Assembly (NCBI RefSeq): GCF_006440775.1 | Contig: NZ_VFTZ01000029.1 | Location: forward strand, 5,001-64,427 | Origin: Mesorhizobium sp. B2-7-2 | Lineage (GTDB): Bacteria; Pseudomonadota; Alphaproteobacteria; Rhizobiales; Rhizobiaceae | Reading direction: 5' to 3' | Length of the DNA: 59,427 nucleotides | Part shown: one piece after another, positions 10,043 to 18,985 of the stretch | Numbering within the stretch: the stretch's first letter is position 1 | Layout of the letters: the number at the start of each line of letters is the position of its first letter | Notes under the pieces: generated by a model | What the model was told of the DNA's origin: nothing | Databases searched by the model: none | The model's input: the letters and a program-made list of their open reading frames with translations, nothing else | Made by a program: the position numbers and the translations under genes

Positions 10043-11186
10043 CGGACTGCCGATAACCCCCGATAAATTCGTCGACCAGTTGATGCGTCTGAAGCGCGGC
10101 TCGATCAGCCGGCGCGACTTTCTCGGCCTCACCGGACTCGGTGTCGCCACCGCCGTGATGGCGCGTGAGCTCGGCATCATGCCGACACCCGCCTTCGCCG
10201 CCGAGAACCTCGGCGACCGCATGTCGATCGCCACCTGGCCGAACTACCACGACCCGCAGACCTTCGAGAATTTCAAGGCCGAGACCGGCGTCGCCGTCGA
10301 GGTCAATGTCTTCGGCTCGAACGAGGAGATGCTGGCGAAGCTCCAGGCCGGCGGCTCGGGCTGGAGCCTGTTCGTGCCCACCAACTACACCATCTCGACC
10401 TACAAGAAGCTCGGCATTATCGAGGCGCTCGACATGGCCAAGCTCGGCAATTTCGACGGCAAGTCGGAAGATGCGCGCTTCACCGCGGAAGGCACGATCG
10501 ACGGGACGATCTACGCGGTCCCGAAGAACTGGGGCACGACCGGTTTTGCGGTCAACACCAAGAAGCTCGCCAAGCCGATGTCGAGCTGGAAGGAATTCTG
10601 GGACACGGCCATGGCGGAAGGCGACGGCCGCGCCATGGTGCATGACTATCAGCTCACCACCATCGGCAATGCGCTGAAATATTACGGCTATTCGTTCAAC
10701 TCGTTGAAGCAGGACGAACTCGCCAAGGCCGAGGAATTGCTGCTCAAGGTCAAGCCGCATCTGTTCGCGGTGTCGAGCGACTACCAGCCGGGAATGCGCG
10801 CCGGCGATGCCTGGATGACGATGTGCTGGACCAATGACGGGGCGCAGCTGCATCGCGATGTTCCCGAGATCGCCTATGTGCTGGGCAAGGAGGGCGGCGA
10901 GATCTGGACCGACTTCTACGCCATCCCGAAGGATGCGCCGAACAAGCCGGCCGGCTATGCGCTGCTCAATTACCTGATGAACCCGAAGGTGGCGGTGAAG
11001 GAGCATCTGGCCAATGGCGCGCCCTCGACCGACGCGCGCGTCAACGCGCTGCTGCCCAAGGAAGTGCTCGACAACCCGATCCTCTATCCGGCGGCCGACC
11101 TGTTGAAACCGCTCGAATTCGGCGCCGCCGCGACGCTGACCGATCCGGGCCGCGCCGAGCTGATGGCGCGCTTCAAGTCGGCTTGA
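10023..11186 (+). CDS. Polyamine-type periplasmic binding protein (PotD/F-like)
   Basis: 387 residues. Unlike E. coli PotD, it has a twin-arginine signal: SISRRDFLGLTGLGVATAVMA near residues 26-46, followed by a likely cleavage after AFA. The mature part contains WPNYHDPQTFENFKAETG and TYKKLGIIEALD, typical of the spermidine/putrescine-binding family. Start ATG is preceded by GAGGGAAGAC and overlaps the ATPase gene. The frame runs on upstream but in the previous gene. It delivers substrate to the two permeases encoded downstream. Confidence 0.9.
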   Translation: MPKSYRDGLPITPDKFVDQLMRLKRGSISRRDFLGLTGLGVATAVMARELGIMPTPAFAAENLGDRMSIATWPNYHDPQTFENFKAETGVAVEVNVFGSNEEMLAKLQAGGSGWSLFVPTNYTISTYKKLGIIEALDMAKLGNFDGKSEDARFTAEGTIDGTIYAVPKNWGTTGFAVNTKKLAKPMSSWKEFWDTAMAEGDGRAMVHDYQLTTIGNALKYYGYSFNSLKQDELAKAEELLLKVKPHLFAVSSDYQPGMRAGDAWMTMCWTNDGAQLHRDVPEIAYVLGKEGGEIWTDFYAIPKDAPNKPAGYALLNYLMNPKVAVKEHLANGAPSTDARVNALLPKEVLDNPILYPAADLLKPLEFGAAATLTDPGRAELMARFKSA

Positions 11187-11222
11187 GCGGGACCGGCAAC
11201 AAACCAGAACCAGACAATGCGA

Positions 11223-11244
11223 CCGGCGGACAAAAGTCCGCCGG
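11223..11244 (+). promoter_or_regulatory. Intercistronic hairpin between binding protein and permease
   Basis: CCGGCGGAC, loop AAAA, GTCCGCCGG: a perfect 9-bp GC-rich stem with a tetraloop, without a T tract. It lies between the stop of the binding-protein gene and the preferred ATG of the permease. Such hairpins commonly stabilise the upstream mRNA so that more binding protein than permease is made. Confidence 0.6.
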
Positions 11245-11263
11245 CTCCCAACCGGCTTTCCCG

Positions 11264-12127
11264 ATGCGCCGCAGCCTCTTTCGTAAAAATCTCGTGACGG
11301 CGCTGCTGCTCGCCCCGGCGACGCTGTGGCTGGTCGTGTTCCTGGTGTTGCCCTTCGTCGCCATCGCCGTCTTCAGTGTCGGCGAGCGGGCGCCGGAGGG
11401 CGGCTACCAGGCCGCGCTCACGTTCGCGCAATACGCCAACCTGCCGGCGCGGGCGACCGCCTTCTGGAACACGATGGTGCTGGCGCCGGCCGGCGCGCTT
11501 GCCTGCCTGCTCGTCGCCTATCCGGTCGCCTATTATCTGGCGCTGCGCGCGCCGCAGCGCTGGCGGCTGATCCTGCTTGCGCTGATCGTCATCCCGTTCT
11601 GGACCAGCCTTCTGATGCGCACCTATGCCTGGATGTACATCCTTGGCGGGCGCGGCATTCCGGCTTTGCTCGCCTATGTCGGCATCGAGGACCTCAGGCT
11701 GATCAACACGCCGGGCGCGGTGCTGCTCGGCATCGTCTACGGCTATCTGCCGCTGATGATCCTGCCGATCTATGTCAGCCTGGAACGGCTCGACCGGCGG
11801 CTGCTGGAGGCCTCCGCCGATCTCGGCGCTACGCCGCTGTCGACCTTCCTCGGCGTGACGTTGAGACTGTCGCTGCCCGGCGTCATGACCGGCTTCTCGC
11901 TGGTGATGATCCTGCTGCTCGGCGAATATCTGATCCCGACGCTGCTCGGCGGCGGCAAAGTATTCTTCATCGGCAACGCGCTGGTCGATCTCTTCCTGCA
12001 ATCGCGCAACTGGCCGTTCGGATCGGCCATCGCCATCACGCTTGTGCTGGTCTCGGTGGTGGTGCTGATCGTCGCCAACCGCATCTCGACCCGGCTCTCG
12101 GGCGCACGCCGGGTGGACCTGATCTGA
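11264..12127 (+). CDS. Polyamine-type ABC permease (PotB-like)
   Basis: 287 residues with about six membrane segments, the first at VTALLLAPATLWLVVFLVLPFVA. The EAA loop is visible as EASADLGATPLSTFLGVTLRLSLPGVMTG. The start MRRSLFRKNLV is chosen because it directly precedes the first transmembrane helix and follows the intercistronic hairpin; a TTG at 11183 overlapping the previous stop would add 27 residues and cannot be excluded. Pairs with the following permease. Confidence 0.88.
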   Translation: MRRSLFRKNLVTALLLAPATLWLVVFLVLPFVAIAVFSVGERAPEGGYQAALTFAQYANLPARATAFWNTMVLAPAGALACLLVAYPVAYYLALRAPQRWRLILLALIVIPFWTSLLMRTYAWMYILGGRGIPALLAYVGIEDLRLINTPGAVLLGIVYGYLPLMILPIYVSLERLDRRLLEASADLGATPLSTFLGVTLRLSLPGVMTGFSLVMILLLGEYLIPTLLGGGKVFFIGNALVDLFLQSRNWPFGSAIAITLVLVSVVVLIVANRISTRLSGARRVDLI

Positions 12128-12939
12128 TGCGCGCCTTCGTCGTCGCCGTCTTTGTCTTCCTCTATCTGCCGATCGCGCTGGTCGTGCTGTTCTCCTTCAA
12201 CGCAGGCCACCATGCCAGCGAGTTCACCGGCTTTTCCGTGCAATGGTACGGCAAGGCGCTGTCCAATCCCTTCCTGGTCGAGGCGCTGAAGAACAGCCTG
12301 TTCATCGCCACGACGAGCGCGCTGCTCGCGGCCTTATGCGGTACCGCCGCGGCGCTCGGGCTGCAGCGAGTCGGCGTACGGACCCGGGCTCTGTTCGACG
12401 CGCTGCTGGGCGCGGCGATCGTCGTGCCAGGCGTCGTCATCGGCATCTCGACGCTGGTGGCGCTGGTGCAGCTTTTCGCTGTCGTCAATCCGTTCCTCGC
12501 TTCGCTCTGGCCGACAGACCAGCCGCCGCGGCTTTCGCTGGGCTACGGCTCGATCATCGCCGCGCACGGCCTGTTCTCGATGGCGCTGGTGACGATGATC
12601 GTCGGAACGCGGCTGAGCAGCCTCGACCGCAATCTGGTCGAGGCCTCGAGCGATCTCTACGCCACGCCGCTGACGACGTTCCGTTCGATCGTGCTGCCGC
12701 AGATCATGCCGGCGGTGATCGCGGGCTTCCTGCTCGCCTTCACCTTCTCCTTCGACGACTTCATCATCGCCTTCTTCGTCGCCGGCGCTCAGACGACGCT
12801 GCCGATCTACGTCTTCGCCTCGATCCGGCGCGGCGTGACGCCGGAAATCAATGCCATCGCCACGATCGTGCTCTGCGCGTCGGTCCTGCTCGTCCTGCTC
12901 GCGCAATGGCAGCTCGGCCGGCGAAAGCCATCGCCTTGA
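12127..12939 (+). CDS. Polyamine-type ABC permease (PotC-like)
   Basis: 270 residues beginning MRAFVVAVFVFLYLPIALVVLFSFNAG, the usual first helix of PotC permeases. EAA loop: EASSDLYATPLTTFRSIVLPQIMPAVIAGF. The start codon shares one base with the previous stop, so the two permeases are translationally coupled. It completes the ATPase-binding protein-PotB-PotC set. Confidence 0.9.
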   Translation: MRAFVVAVFVFLYLPIALVVLFSFNAGHHASEFTGFSVQWYGKALSNPFLVEALKNSLFIATTSALLAALCGTAAALGLQRVGVRTRALFDALLGAAIVVPGVVIGISTLVALVQLFAVVNPFLASLWPTDQPPRLSLGYGSIIAAHGLFSMALVTMIVGTRLSSLDRNLVEASSDLYATPLTTFRSIVLPQIMPAVIAGFLLAFTFSFDDFIIAFFVAGAQTTLPIYVFASIRRGVTPEINAIATIVLCASVLLVLLAQWQLGRRKPSP

Positions 12940-12950
12940 GAGACCAATCC

Positions 12951-13712
12951 ATGATCCTGAAAGACCGCATCGCCGTGGTGACGGGCGCCGGGTCGGGCAT
13001 CGGCCGCGCCGGCGCGATGATCATGGCCAGGGAAGGGGCGCATGTGGTCATTGCCGACCGCGATCCGGCGGCCGGCGAAGCCACCGCTTCCGACATCCGC
13101 GGGGCTGGCGGCCGGGCCGAAGCGGTCGCCACCGATGTCGGCGACGATACGGCCGTCGAAGGTCTCATCGAGGGAACGCTCGGCAGGCATGGCCGGATCG
13201 ACATCCTGCACAGCCATGCCGGCATCCAGATCGGCGGCGCGCTCACCGAAGTCGGCACCGACGGGATGGACGCCTCTTGGCGCATCAATGTGCGGGCGCA
13301 ATTCCTGGCGGCCAAGACCGTCATGCCGGCGATGATCGCGCAAGGCGGCGGCGTCATCCTCAACACGGCGTCCAATTCCGGCGTGTTCTACGACCGGGAG
13401 ATGATCGCCTATGCCACCTCCAAGCATGCCGTGGTGGCGATGACCAAGCAGATGTCGCTCGATTACGCCAAGCACAATGTGCGCATCAATGCGCTCTGCC
13501 CGGGCTGGGTCGACACGCCGTTCAACGCGCCGTTCATTGCCCAGATGGGCGGGCGCGACGCGATCGAAAACTATGTCCGTACCAAGATCCCGATGGGGCG
13601 CTGGGCGAGCGCGGAGGAGATCGCGGAGGCGATCCTGTTCCTCGTCTCCGATCGTTCGTCTTTCATGACCGGCCAGGCGCTGGTGGTGGATGGCGGCGAG
13701 AGCATCGGCTGA
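12951..13712 (+). CDS. SDR family oxidoreductase
   Basis: 253 residues, classical short-chain dehydrogenase. Cofactor motif TGAGSGIG (11-18), catalytic Ser141, Tyr154 and Lys158 in YATSK, and the C-terminal FMTGQALVVDGGESIG. Acidic residues after the second strand (ADRD) favour NAD(H). It follows the permease gene by 11 bases and is probably the last gene of the transporter operon, suggesting a role in breakdown of the imported compound. The substrate is unknown. Confidence 0.9.
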   Translation: MILKDRIAVVTGAGSGIGRAGAMIMAREGAHVVIADRDPAAGEATASDIRGAGGRAEAVATDVGDDTAVEGLIEGTLGRHGRIDILHSHAGIQIGGALTEVGTDGMDASWRINVRAQFLAAKTVMPAMIAQGGGVILNTASNSGVFYDREMIAYATSKHAVVAMTKQMSLDYAKHNVRINALCPGWVDTPFNAPFIAQMGGRDAIENYVRTKIPMGRWASAEEIAEAILFLVSDRSSFMTGQALVVDGGESIG

Positions 13713-13731
13713 GGCGCCCGTGGCACACCGC

Positions 13732-14172
13732 CTACCGGTCGTTGGGATTTCCGAATGTCGGATCGCGGCGCCGCGAGTAGGTGTCGATGCGCGGCAGGTC
13801 GTCGGCGAATTCCAGCCAAGGCAGCCGAAGGCGCCAATAGGCATGCGCATGCGGCTTGAACCGCTCCGGATGATCGAAGAAGCCGATCGTGACATAGAGT
13901 TCGTCGCTCAGCCCTTCGTCGCGATACGTGATCGAGGTGCCGCATTTGTCGCAGAAGGTGCGAACGACACCTTTCGTCCTCGAGAAGCTCCGGGGTTGCC
14001 CGCGCGTGAAGCGGAACTGGTCTGGCCGGTAACCGACCCAGATGGTCAGCGGGCTGCCAATCGCGCGGCGGCAGTCGTCGTCATGATCGAAGCAGATCCA
14101 GAACGGATCGCCCTGCATCTCGGCGGCAATCGCTCCGCAAAAACATGCGCCCGTATCGCTCCTGCTTTCCAT
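13732..14172 (-). CDS. GFA (CENP-V) domain zinc protein
   Basis: 146 residues. The GFA domain (glutathione-dependent formaldehyde-activating enzyme-like) is marked by GACFCGAI at about 8-15 and the CDKCGTS zinc motif. The start is set at MESRSDTG because AGGAG lies 7 bases upstream; the longer frame to 14331 has no such signal and an atypical composition. Most GFA proteins have unknown function. It is convergent with the SDR gene. A second GFA gene lies at 38528. Confidence 0.82.
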   Translation of the reverse strand: MESRSDTGACFCGAIAAEMQGDPFWICFDHDDDCRRAIGSPLTIWVGYRPDQFRFTRGQPRSFSRTKGVVRTFCDKCGTSITYRDEGLSDELYVTIGFFDHPERFKPHAHAYWRLRLPWLEFADDLPRIDTYSRRRDPTFGNPNDR

Positions 14173-14662
14173 CTGATCGCTCCTGGTTGCTTCGGAAATC
14201 GTTCTGTCGGCCTGCGGCGCATATGGGGGAACAGTACAAGCAGGAACCCGTTCCCTCCGTCCGTTTGGGCCAACAATGTGCAGCGGTTTCATGGGCGGGC
14301 TTGCGCTGCGGGCAACGATCGGCCAAACCATGCCAGGTTCTCGACAAGGCTTGTCATGCTAGCGGTAGAAAGGCTTTCCACCACCCGGCCGTTTCCAGTT
14401 GCGGCCGCAACGGCGCGCGCTTTGGTGGGGCGCCGCTGATCATGCGTTGCTGCCGCCACGAGAACCTGCAGCGCGCGGAGGAGACCAAGGTCGGCTCGCA
14501 TGTCGTTCGCGACGGCTGGACCGAAGGGGTGCAAGGCGCGCTGACCCGGCCTTCGGCCGGTCAACAGGCGGGCGCCCGTCCTCGGATAACGCAGCTTAGA
14601 TAACGCCCTACCGGAACGGACATGCCCGCCGAAGCGATCTCTCCTTCGTACGGACATGACCA
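14173..14662. other. Divergent intergenic region without a gene
   Basis: About 490 bases. Overlapping frames on both strands have no family resemblance. An imperfect stem, CCCGGCC-ttc-GGCCGG, lies near 14548-14564. It must carry promoters for the GFA gene and for the glutamine synthetase operon, but neither can be pinned down. Confidence 0.4.
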
Positions 14663-16033
14663 ATGCCTGACAATCTGAACACCTCATTTCCCGGCGCGGA
14701 CACGCAAAGCTGGCTGAAAACGCACGCGATCAACGAGGTCGAGTGCTTCGTGCCGGACGTCAACGGCGTGCTGCGCGGCAAGACCCTGCCGGTCGCTAAA
14801 TTCCTGAAATCGCTCGACGACCGCGCGCTCTATCTGCCGAGCAGCGCCTTCCTGGTCGCCATCGACGGCCGCTATTCCGGCTCCATCGACGAAGGCTTCG
14901 CCTACCAGGATCCGGACATGCGCATGGTGCCGGACGTTTCGAGCCTGTGTCTTGCGCCCGGCAGCGCCGGCAAAGCCTACGTTTTCGCCGACACGTTCCA
15001 CATGGACGACCGGCCGTGGATGGCCTCGCCGCGCCATGTGCTGAAAGCCGTGCTCGACCTTTATGAGCGGCGCGGCTGGCGGGCGGTGGTGGCGCCGGAG
15101 CTCGAGTTTTATCTGACGGCGCCCAACCCCAACCCTGACCAGCCTTTGACCGCGCCGATCGGACGCAACGGCCGGCCGGAAAGTGTGCAGCATCCTTACG
15201 ACATGCAGGCGATGGAGGAGTTCGAAGCGGTGACGCGCCAGCTCTATGAGCATGCCGCCGTCACCGGCTTGCCGGTTGAGACGCTGATCCATGAATCCGG
15301 CACGGCGCAGCTCGAGATCAATCTGCTGCATGGCGATCCGCTGACGCTTGCCGACCAAGTGCTTCTGTTCAAGCGCCTGGCGCGGCAAATCGCGCAGGCC
15401 AACGGCATGCACGCCACCTTCATGGCCAAGCCGATCGCCGCGCAGGCGGGCAGCGCGATGCATCTGCACATGTCGATCGTCGACAGGAAGGGCGAGCCCT
15501 TGTTTGCCGGCGACGACGGCGAGGACAGCGAGATGTTCGCGCACTTCATCGGCGGCCTGCAGAAATACATCCCTGAAATCATGCCGCTGTTTGCGCCGCA
15601 CGCGAATTCCTACCGGCGCATCCGGCCCGGCCACAGCGCGCCGGCCAATATCGAATGGTCGCATGACAACCGCTCCTGCGGCCTGCGCGTGCCGTTGGGC
15701 GGGCGCGCCGCGCGCCGCATCGAGAACCGGCTGCCGGGGGCGGACGCCAACCCCTATCTCGCCATGGCCGGCTCGCTGATCGCCGGCTATCTCGGCATCG
15801 AGGAGAAGCTTGCGCGCTCGGACGAGGCCTTCGGCAACGCCTACAAGAGCAGGAGCACACTACCGAAGACGATGGAGGAAGCGCTTGATCGTTTCGCCGC
15901 CTGCGAGCCCGTGCGGGCGCTGCTCGGCGAGGATTTCTGCCAGACCTATCTGCGCGTGAAGAGCGTCGAGCTCGACCTGTTCCAGAGCGTCGTGACGTCC
16001 TGGGAACGCGACCATCTTCTGCTCAAGGTGTGA
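14663..16033 (+). CDS. Glutamine synthetase family protein, PuuA-like (second copy)
   Basis: 456 residues. DVNGVLRGKTLP near residue 33 and the block RRIENRLPGADANPYLAMAGSLIAGYLG place it in the same gamma-glutamyl-amine branch as the gene at 5560, with clear divergence between them. Directly followed by a FAD-dependent oxidase gene, which matches the E. coli PuuA-PuuB order of steps: glutamate is attached to the polyamine, then the free amine is oxidised. Start ATG at 14663; another ATG in a different frame lies 7 bases upstream. Confidence 0.9.
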   Translation: MPDNLNTSFPGADTQSWLKTHAINEVECFVPDVNGVLRGKTLPVAKFLKSLDDRALYLPSSAFLVAIDGRYSGSIDEGFAYQDPDMRMVPDVSSLCLAPGSAGKAYVFADTFHMDDRPWMASPRHVLKAVLDLYERRGWRAVVAPELEFYLTAPNPNPDQPLTAPIGRNGRPESVQHPYDMQAMEEFEAVTRQLYEHAAVTGLPVETLIHESGTAQLEINLLHGDPLTLADQVLLFKRLARQIAQANGMHATFMAKPIAAQAGSAMHLHMSIVDRKGEPLFAGDDGEDSEMFAHFIGGLQKYIPEIMPLFAPHANSYRRIRPGHSAPANIEWSHDNRSCGLRVPLGGRAARRIENRLPGADANPYLAMAGSLIAGYLGIEEKLARSDEAFGNAYKSRSTLPKTMEEALDRFAACEPVRALLGEDFCQTYLRVKSVELDLFQSVVTSWERDHLLLKV

Positions 16034-16035
16034 CC

Positions 16036-17334
16036 ATGGCTTCGCGTTCGACAGGTTTCAATTCCGGTCTCGACATCGACAAGTCCTATTATGTCGCCAC
16101 CGCCAACCCGGCGCCCGACCATCCGGCGCTTGCCGGCGATGTCGAGGCCGATCTGGTGGTGGTTGGCGGCGGCTGCACGGGTTTGTCGGCGGCGCTGCAT
16201 GCGGCCGAGCGTGGTCTTGACGTGGTGCTGCTCGAAGGCGGCAAGATCGGCTGGGGCGCCTCGGGGCGCAATGGCGGCCAGATGATCCCAGGCCTGCGCA
16301 AGGATGCCAAGGGCCTGGTCAGAAGCTTTGGGCCGGAACGGGCAAAGGCGCTGTTCGATCTGGCCTTCGAGGCGCGCGGGCTGGTGCTCGACATCATCGA
16401 GCGCCACAGCATCGAATGCGACTTGCGCCAGACCGGCCATCTGGTCGGCGCGGTCAGCGCTTCGGATATGCGCGACTTCGAGGACGAGGCCGAATGCCTC
16501 GCCAAGGTGATGAAGTTCACCGATGTCGAGATCCTGTCGGCGGCTGAGGCGCGGCAGATGGTCGACACACCCTATCAGGGCGCGGTGTTCGAGCGGCTCG
16601 GCGGCCACATGCATCCGCTCAACTACACGCTCGGCCTCGCCCGCGCGGCGGTCAGTGCCGGCGTTGTCATCCATGAGAACTCGGTCGCGGTGCGGCTGGA
16701 GCGCGAACCTTCCATCCGGGTGTTCACCAACAAGGGCTCGGTACGCGCCAGGCATGTGGTGTTGGCCGGCGATGCGCTGCTGAAAGGGCTGGAGCCGCGC
16801 GTCAACAGCCGCATCATGCCGGTCGGCAATTACATCGTCGCCACCGAGCCCTTGGGCGAGCGCAATGTCATCCCGGCCAATGTCGCGGTCTCGGACACGC
16901 TGTTCGTCGTCAACTATTACCGCATGTCGGCGGACGGACGCTTGCTGTTCGGCGGCGGCGAGCGCTATACGCCGTCGCCGCCGGCCGACATTGCCGGCTT
17001 CGTGCGGCCGCATATGGAAAAGATCTTTCCGCAGTTGCGTGGCTGCCGGATCGACCATGCTTGGGGCGGTCTGGTGTCCATCACCACGTCGCGCCTGCCG
17101 CATGTCGGGAATTACGGCGAGGTCTATTTCGCGCATGGCTATTCCGGCAAGGGCGTCATCCTGTCGACGCTGTCGGGCAAGCTCTTGGCGGAAGCGATCA
17201 CGGGCGATGCCTCGCGGCTCGACCTGTTCTCGGCGCTGACGCCGCTGCCCTTCCCAGGCGGCACGGCGCTGCGCGGCCCGCTCTATGTGCTCGGCATGTT
17301 GTGGTATGCTATGCGCGATCGCTTAAGGCATTAA
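16036..17334 (+). CDS. FAD-dependent amine oxidase, PuuB-like
   Basis: 432 residues. N-terminal FAD-binding motif LVVVGGGCTGLSAALHAAERG at about 40-60, followed by GWGASGRNGGQ, the usual DAO-family signature seen in gamma-glutamylputrescine oxidase. The C-terminal WGGLVSITTSRLPHVG and GYSGKGVILSTLSGKLLAE are also typical. The start lies 2 bases after the glutamine synthetase stop (a GTG at 16030 overlapping it is an alternative). It likely oxidises a gamma-glutamyl polyamine to the aldehyde. PuuC and PuuD equivalents are not adjacent. Confidence 0.88.
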   Translation: MASRSTGFNSGLDIDKSYYVATANPAPDHPALAGDVEADLVVVGGGCTGLSAALHAAERGLDVVLLEGGKIGWGASGRNGGQMIPGLRKDAKGLVRSFGPERAKALFDLAFEARGLVLDIIERHSIECDLRQTGHLVGAVSASDMRDFEDEAECLAKVMKFTDVEILSAAEARQMVDTPYQGAVFERLGGHMHPLNYTLGLARAAVSAGVVIHENSVAVRLEREPSIRVFTNKGSVRARHVVLAGDALLKGLEPRVNSRIMPVGNYIVATEPLGERNVIPANVAVSDTLFVVNYYRMSADGRLLFGGGERYTPSPPADIAGFVRPHMEKIFPQLRGCRIDHAWGGLVSITTSRLPHVGNYGEVYFAHGYSGKGVILSTLSGKLLAEAITGDASRLDLFSALTPLPFPGGTALRGPLYVLGMLWYAMRDRLRH

Positions 17335-17613
17335 GGGTCTATTGATATTCAGGTGAGGCCGGCCTGCAAATGGCGGCTTCCTGCGCTTCCGGTGCTCACG
17401 TACTTCAAGTACGCTCCGCTCCGGCCTTCGCCGGGCCGAAGCCCTCACAAGCGTCTTCGCTCTACGAAGGCCACGGACGGCGTAGGCCGGTTCTCGGAAG
17501 CCACCACTTTCGGCTCGGCCTGACTTGAATCTCGACAGATCCTGGGCTGGCTTTCGTATCCCTGGGGTGGCTATGTCTGCACGCCAGGGACGAAATCCCG
17601 GGAAGGAAGAGCG
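17335..17613. other. Intergenic region with rhizobial repeat-like sequence
   Basis: About 280 bases. The stretch at 17378-17480 holds the inverted repeat CGTACTT-ca-AGTACG inside GC-rich sequence rich in CTTCG/CGAAG arms; this type of sequence looks like a dispersed rhizobial palindromic repeat. GGAAGGAAGAG just before 17614 is the Shine-Dalgarno for the next gene. Confidence 0.4.
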
Positions 17614-18402
17614 ATGAATATCGAGCCGGGCCGGCTGACCAAGAAAGAACGCCACGAGCTGATTCTGTCGGAGGTTCGGCGCTCGGCCTCGATCCGCATC
17701 TCGAAGCTTGCGCGTCGCATCGGCGTCGCCGGCGAGACCATCCGCCGCGACCTGATCGAGCTTGGCGATGCGGGGCTCATCAACCGCACCTATGGCGGCG
17801 CCACAATTTCACTGGTGACGTCGGAACCGGTGATCGCCGAACGCGGCCTCACAATGGTCGAGGAGCGGGCCCGTGTCGGGCGAGGTGCGGCCGGACTGAT
17901 CGAGAAAGGCAGCATCGTGATGATCGACGGCGGATCGACCACCTACGAGGTCGCGCGCAGCCTTTCGCAGCACGGCCGGGACCTGACGATCATCACCAAC
18001 TCCGTCGGCGTCGCATCGGTGGCTGGCGCCAACTCCAGCTTCCGCGTCATCCTTTGCCCCGGCACCTATGACAGCCGCGAGGCGGCCGTGCTCGGCGAGG
18101 ACACGGTCGAGTTCGTGCGCCGCTACAATGCCGACGTCGCCATCATCGGCGCCTCGGCGCTGAACGCCGAAGGGCCGAGCGACATGATCTCGGGCGCTGC
18201 GGCGGTGAAGCGCGCGATGATGGCACGTTCGCTGTCGACGATGCTGGTCGTTACCAACGACAAGTTCGGCCGCAGCGGCCTCGAACGCGTCTGCGCGCTG
18301 AGCGAGATTTCCGATATCGTCACCGATCGCGAACCGGCTGCCGAGATGAGCGCGGCGATCGAGGAGGCAGGCGGCGAGCTGCACGTCTTTGCCGAGAGCT
18401 GA
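17614..18402 (+). CDS. DeoR/GlpR family transcriptional regulator
   Basis: 262 residues. The N-terminal HTH reads KKERHELILSEVRRSASIRISKLARRIGVAGETIRRDLIELGDAGLINRTYGGA (about 10-63), the standard DeoR signature. The C-terminal sugar-phosphate-binding DeoRC domain includes IMIDGGSTTYEVARSL and TIITNSVGVA. Good Shine-Dalgarno GGAAGGAAGAG. Such proteins usually repress until a phosphorylated sugar is bound. No obvious sugar operon is adjacent; the target may be the upstream oxidase genes or lie elsewhere. Confidence 0.9.
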   Translation: MNIEPGRLTKKERHELILSEVRRSASIRISKLARRIGVAGETIRRDLIELGDAGLINRTYGGATISLVTSEPVIAERGLTMVEERARVGRGAAGLIEKGSIVMIDGGSTTYEVARSLSQHGRDLTIITNSVGVASVAGANSSFRVILCPGTYDSREAAVLGEDTVEFVRRYNADVAIIGASALNAEGPSDMISGAAAVKRAMMARSLSTMLVVTNDKFGRSGLERVCALSEISDIVTDREPAAEMSAAIEEAGGELHVFAES

Positions 18403-18407
18403 ATAGG

Positions 18408-18914
18408 TTAAGCGTCGCGGTTTGTCAGCGCGATATGGCAGCAGCCGGAGCCATGGCCCGGGGTCCAGGTGACATTGTCGAAGCGCACGCCCGTTGCCTC
18501 GAACAGGCCGCGATCGAAGGCGCCGGCGATGCGGCAGAGCGTGGCGAGTTTCTCCTCGCCGACGCCGGCCTCGACCCAGGCATCCTTCAGCGGGCAGCGC
18601 TTCACCTTGAAGGCGATGTGGCCAGGCCCGCGTTCGACATCGGTCGGATACATGCGGCCGCCATCCGGGCTGACGGCGAGGAATGCCTCGCCGATCGCCG
18701 CCGCATCATTGGGGCCGAAGCCGGCGAACGCCGCAGCCGCGACTTCCCGGCCGCGCTTCTCGATGCTGCGGATCATGACCGCCTCGGCTTTCTCGGCGCC
18801 AAGCTCGGCGGTCAGCTCGTCGAGGAAGAGACGATAGAGGTCGGCCCGGTTGCGGAAGGCGGAGTCGAGCTCGCGCGACAGTTTTTCGGCTCTGGCTGCT
18901 TCGGGATCGGTCAT
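18408..18914 (-). CDS. L-2-amino-thiazoline-4-carboxylate hydrolase family protein
   Basis: 168 residues from MTDPEAARAEK. The later half has AVSPDGGRMYPTDVERGPGHIAFKVKRCPLKDAWVEAGV and a C-terminal GHGSGCCHI, a pattern I associate with the ATC-hydrolase family that opens the thiazoline ring to give cysteine derivatives. Many members probably have other functions. The frame is open to 18968, but that part lies in a palindromic repeat. It is the last gene behind the peptide ABC operon, so an amino-acid or peptide-related substrate fits. Confidence 0.7.
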   Translation of the reverse strand: MTDPEAARAEKLSRELDSAFRNRADLYRLFLDELTAELGAEKAEAVMIRSIEKRGREVAAAAFAGFGPNDAAAIGEAFLAVSPDGGRMYPTDVERGPGHIAFKVKRCPLKDAWVEAGVGEEKLATLCRIAGAFDRGLFEATGVRFDNVTWTPGHGSGCCHIALTNRDA

Positions 18915-18937
18915 GCTGTGTCCTGATTTTGTCGTTT

Positions 18938-18985
18938 GACCATGATCTGTCCGCAAACCGGTTCCCACTTTGGAGGATCATGGTC
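18938..18985. repeat. Short palindromic repeat (GACCATGATC type), copy 1
   Basis: 48 bp bounded by the perfect 10-bp inverted ends GACCATGATC and GATCATGGTC, with an internal CCGGTTCCCACTTT segment. A related 70-bp copy lies at 49848-49917. It occupies the gap between the ATC-hydrolase-like gene and the peptide ABC ATPase gene and overlaps the last codons of the latter. Confidence 0.7.

Noticed and set aside
11326..12939. A 537-codon frame through both Pot permeases
   Set aside because: The first half is out of frame with PotB; only the part from 12127 is the real PotC-like gene.
14145..14603. Plus-strand frame in the gap before the second glutamine synthetase
   Set aside because: Overlaps the antisense of the GFA gene start, with no conserved motif or Shine-Dalgarno.
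17335..17613. Short frames before the DeoR gene as a small protein
   Set aside because: No ribosome-binding site, and the sequence is a palindromic repeat-like stretch.
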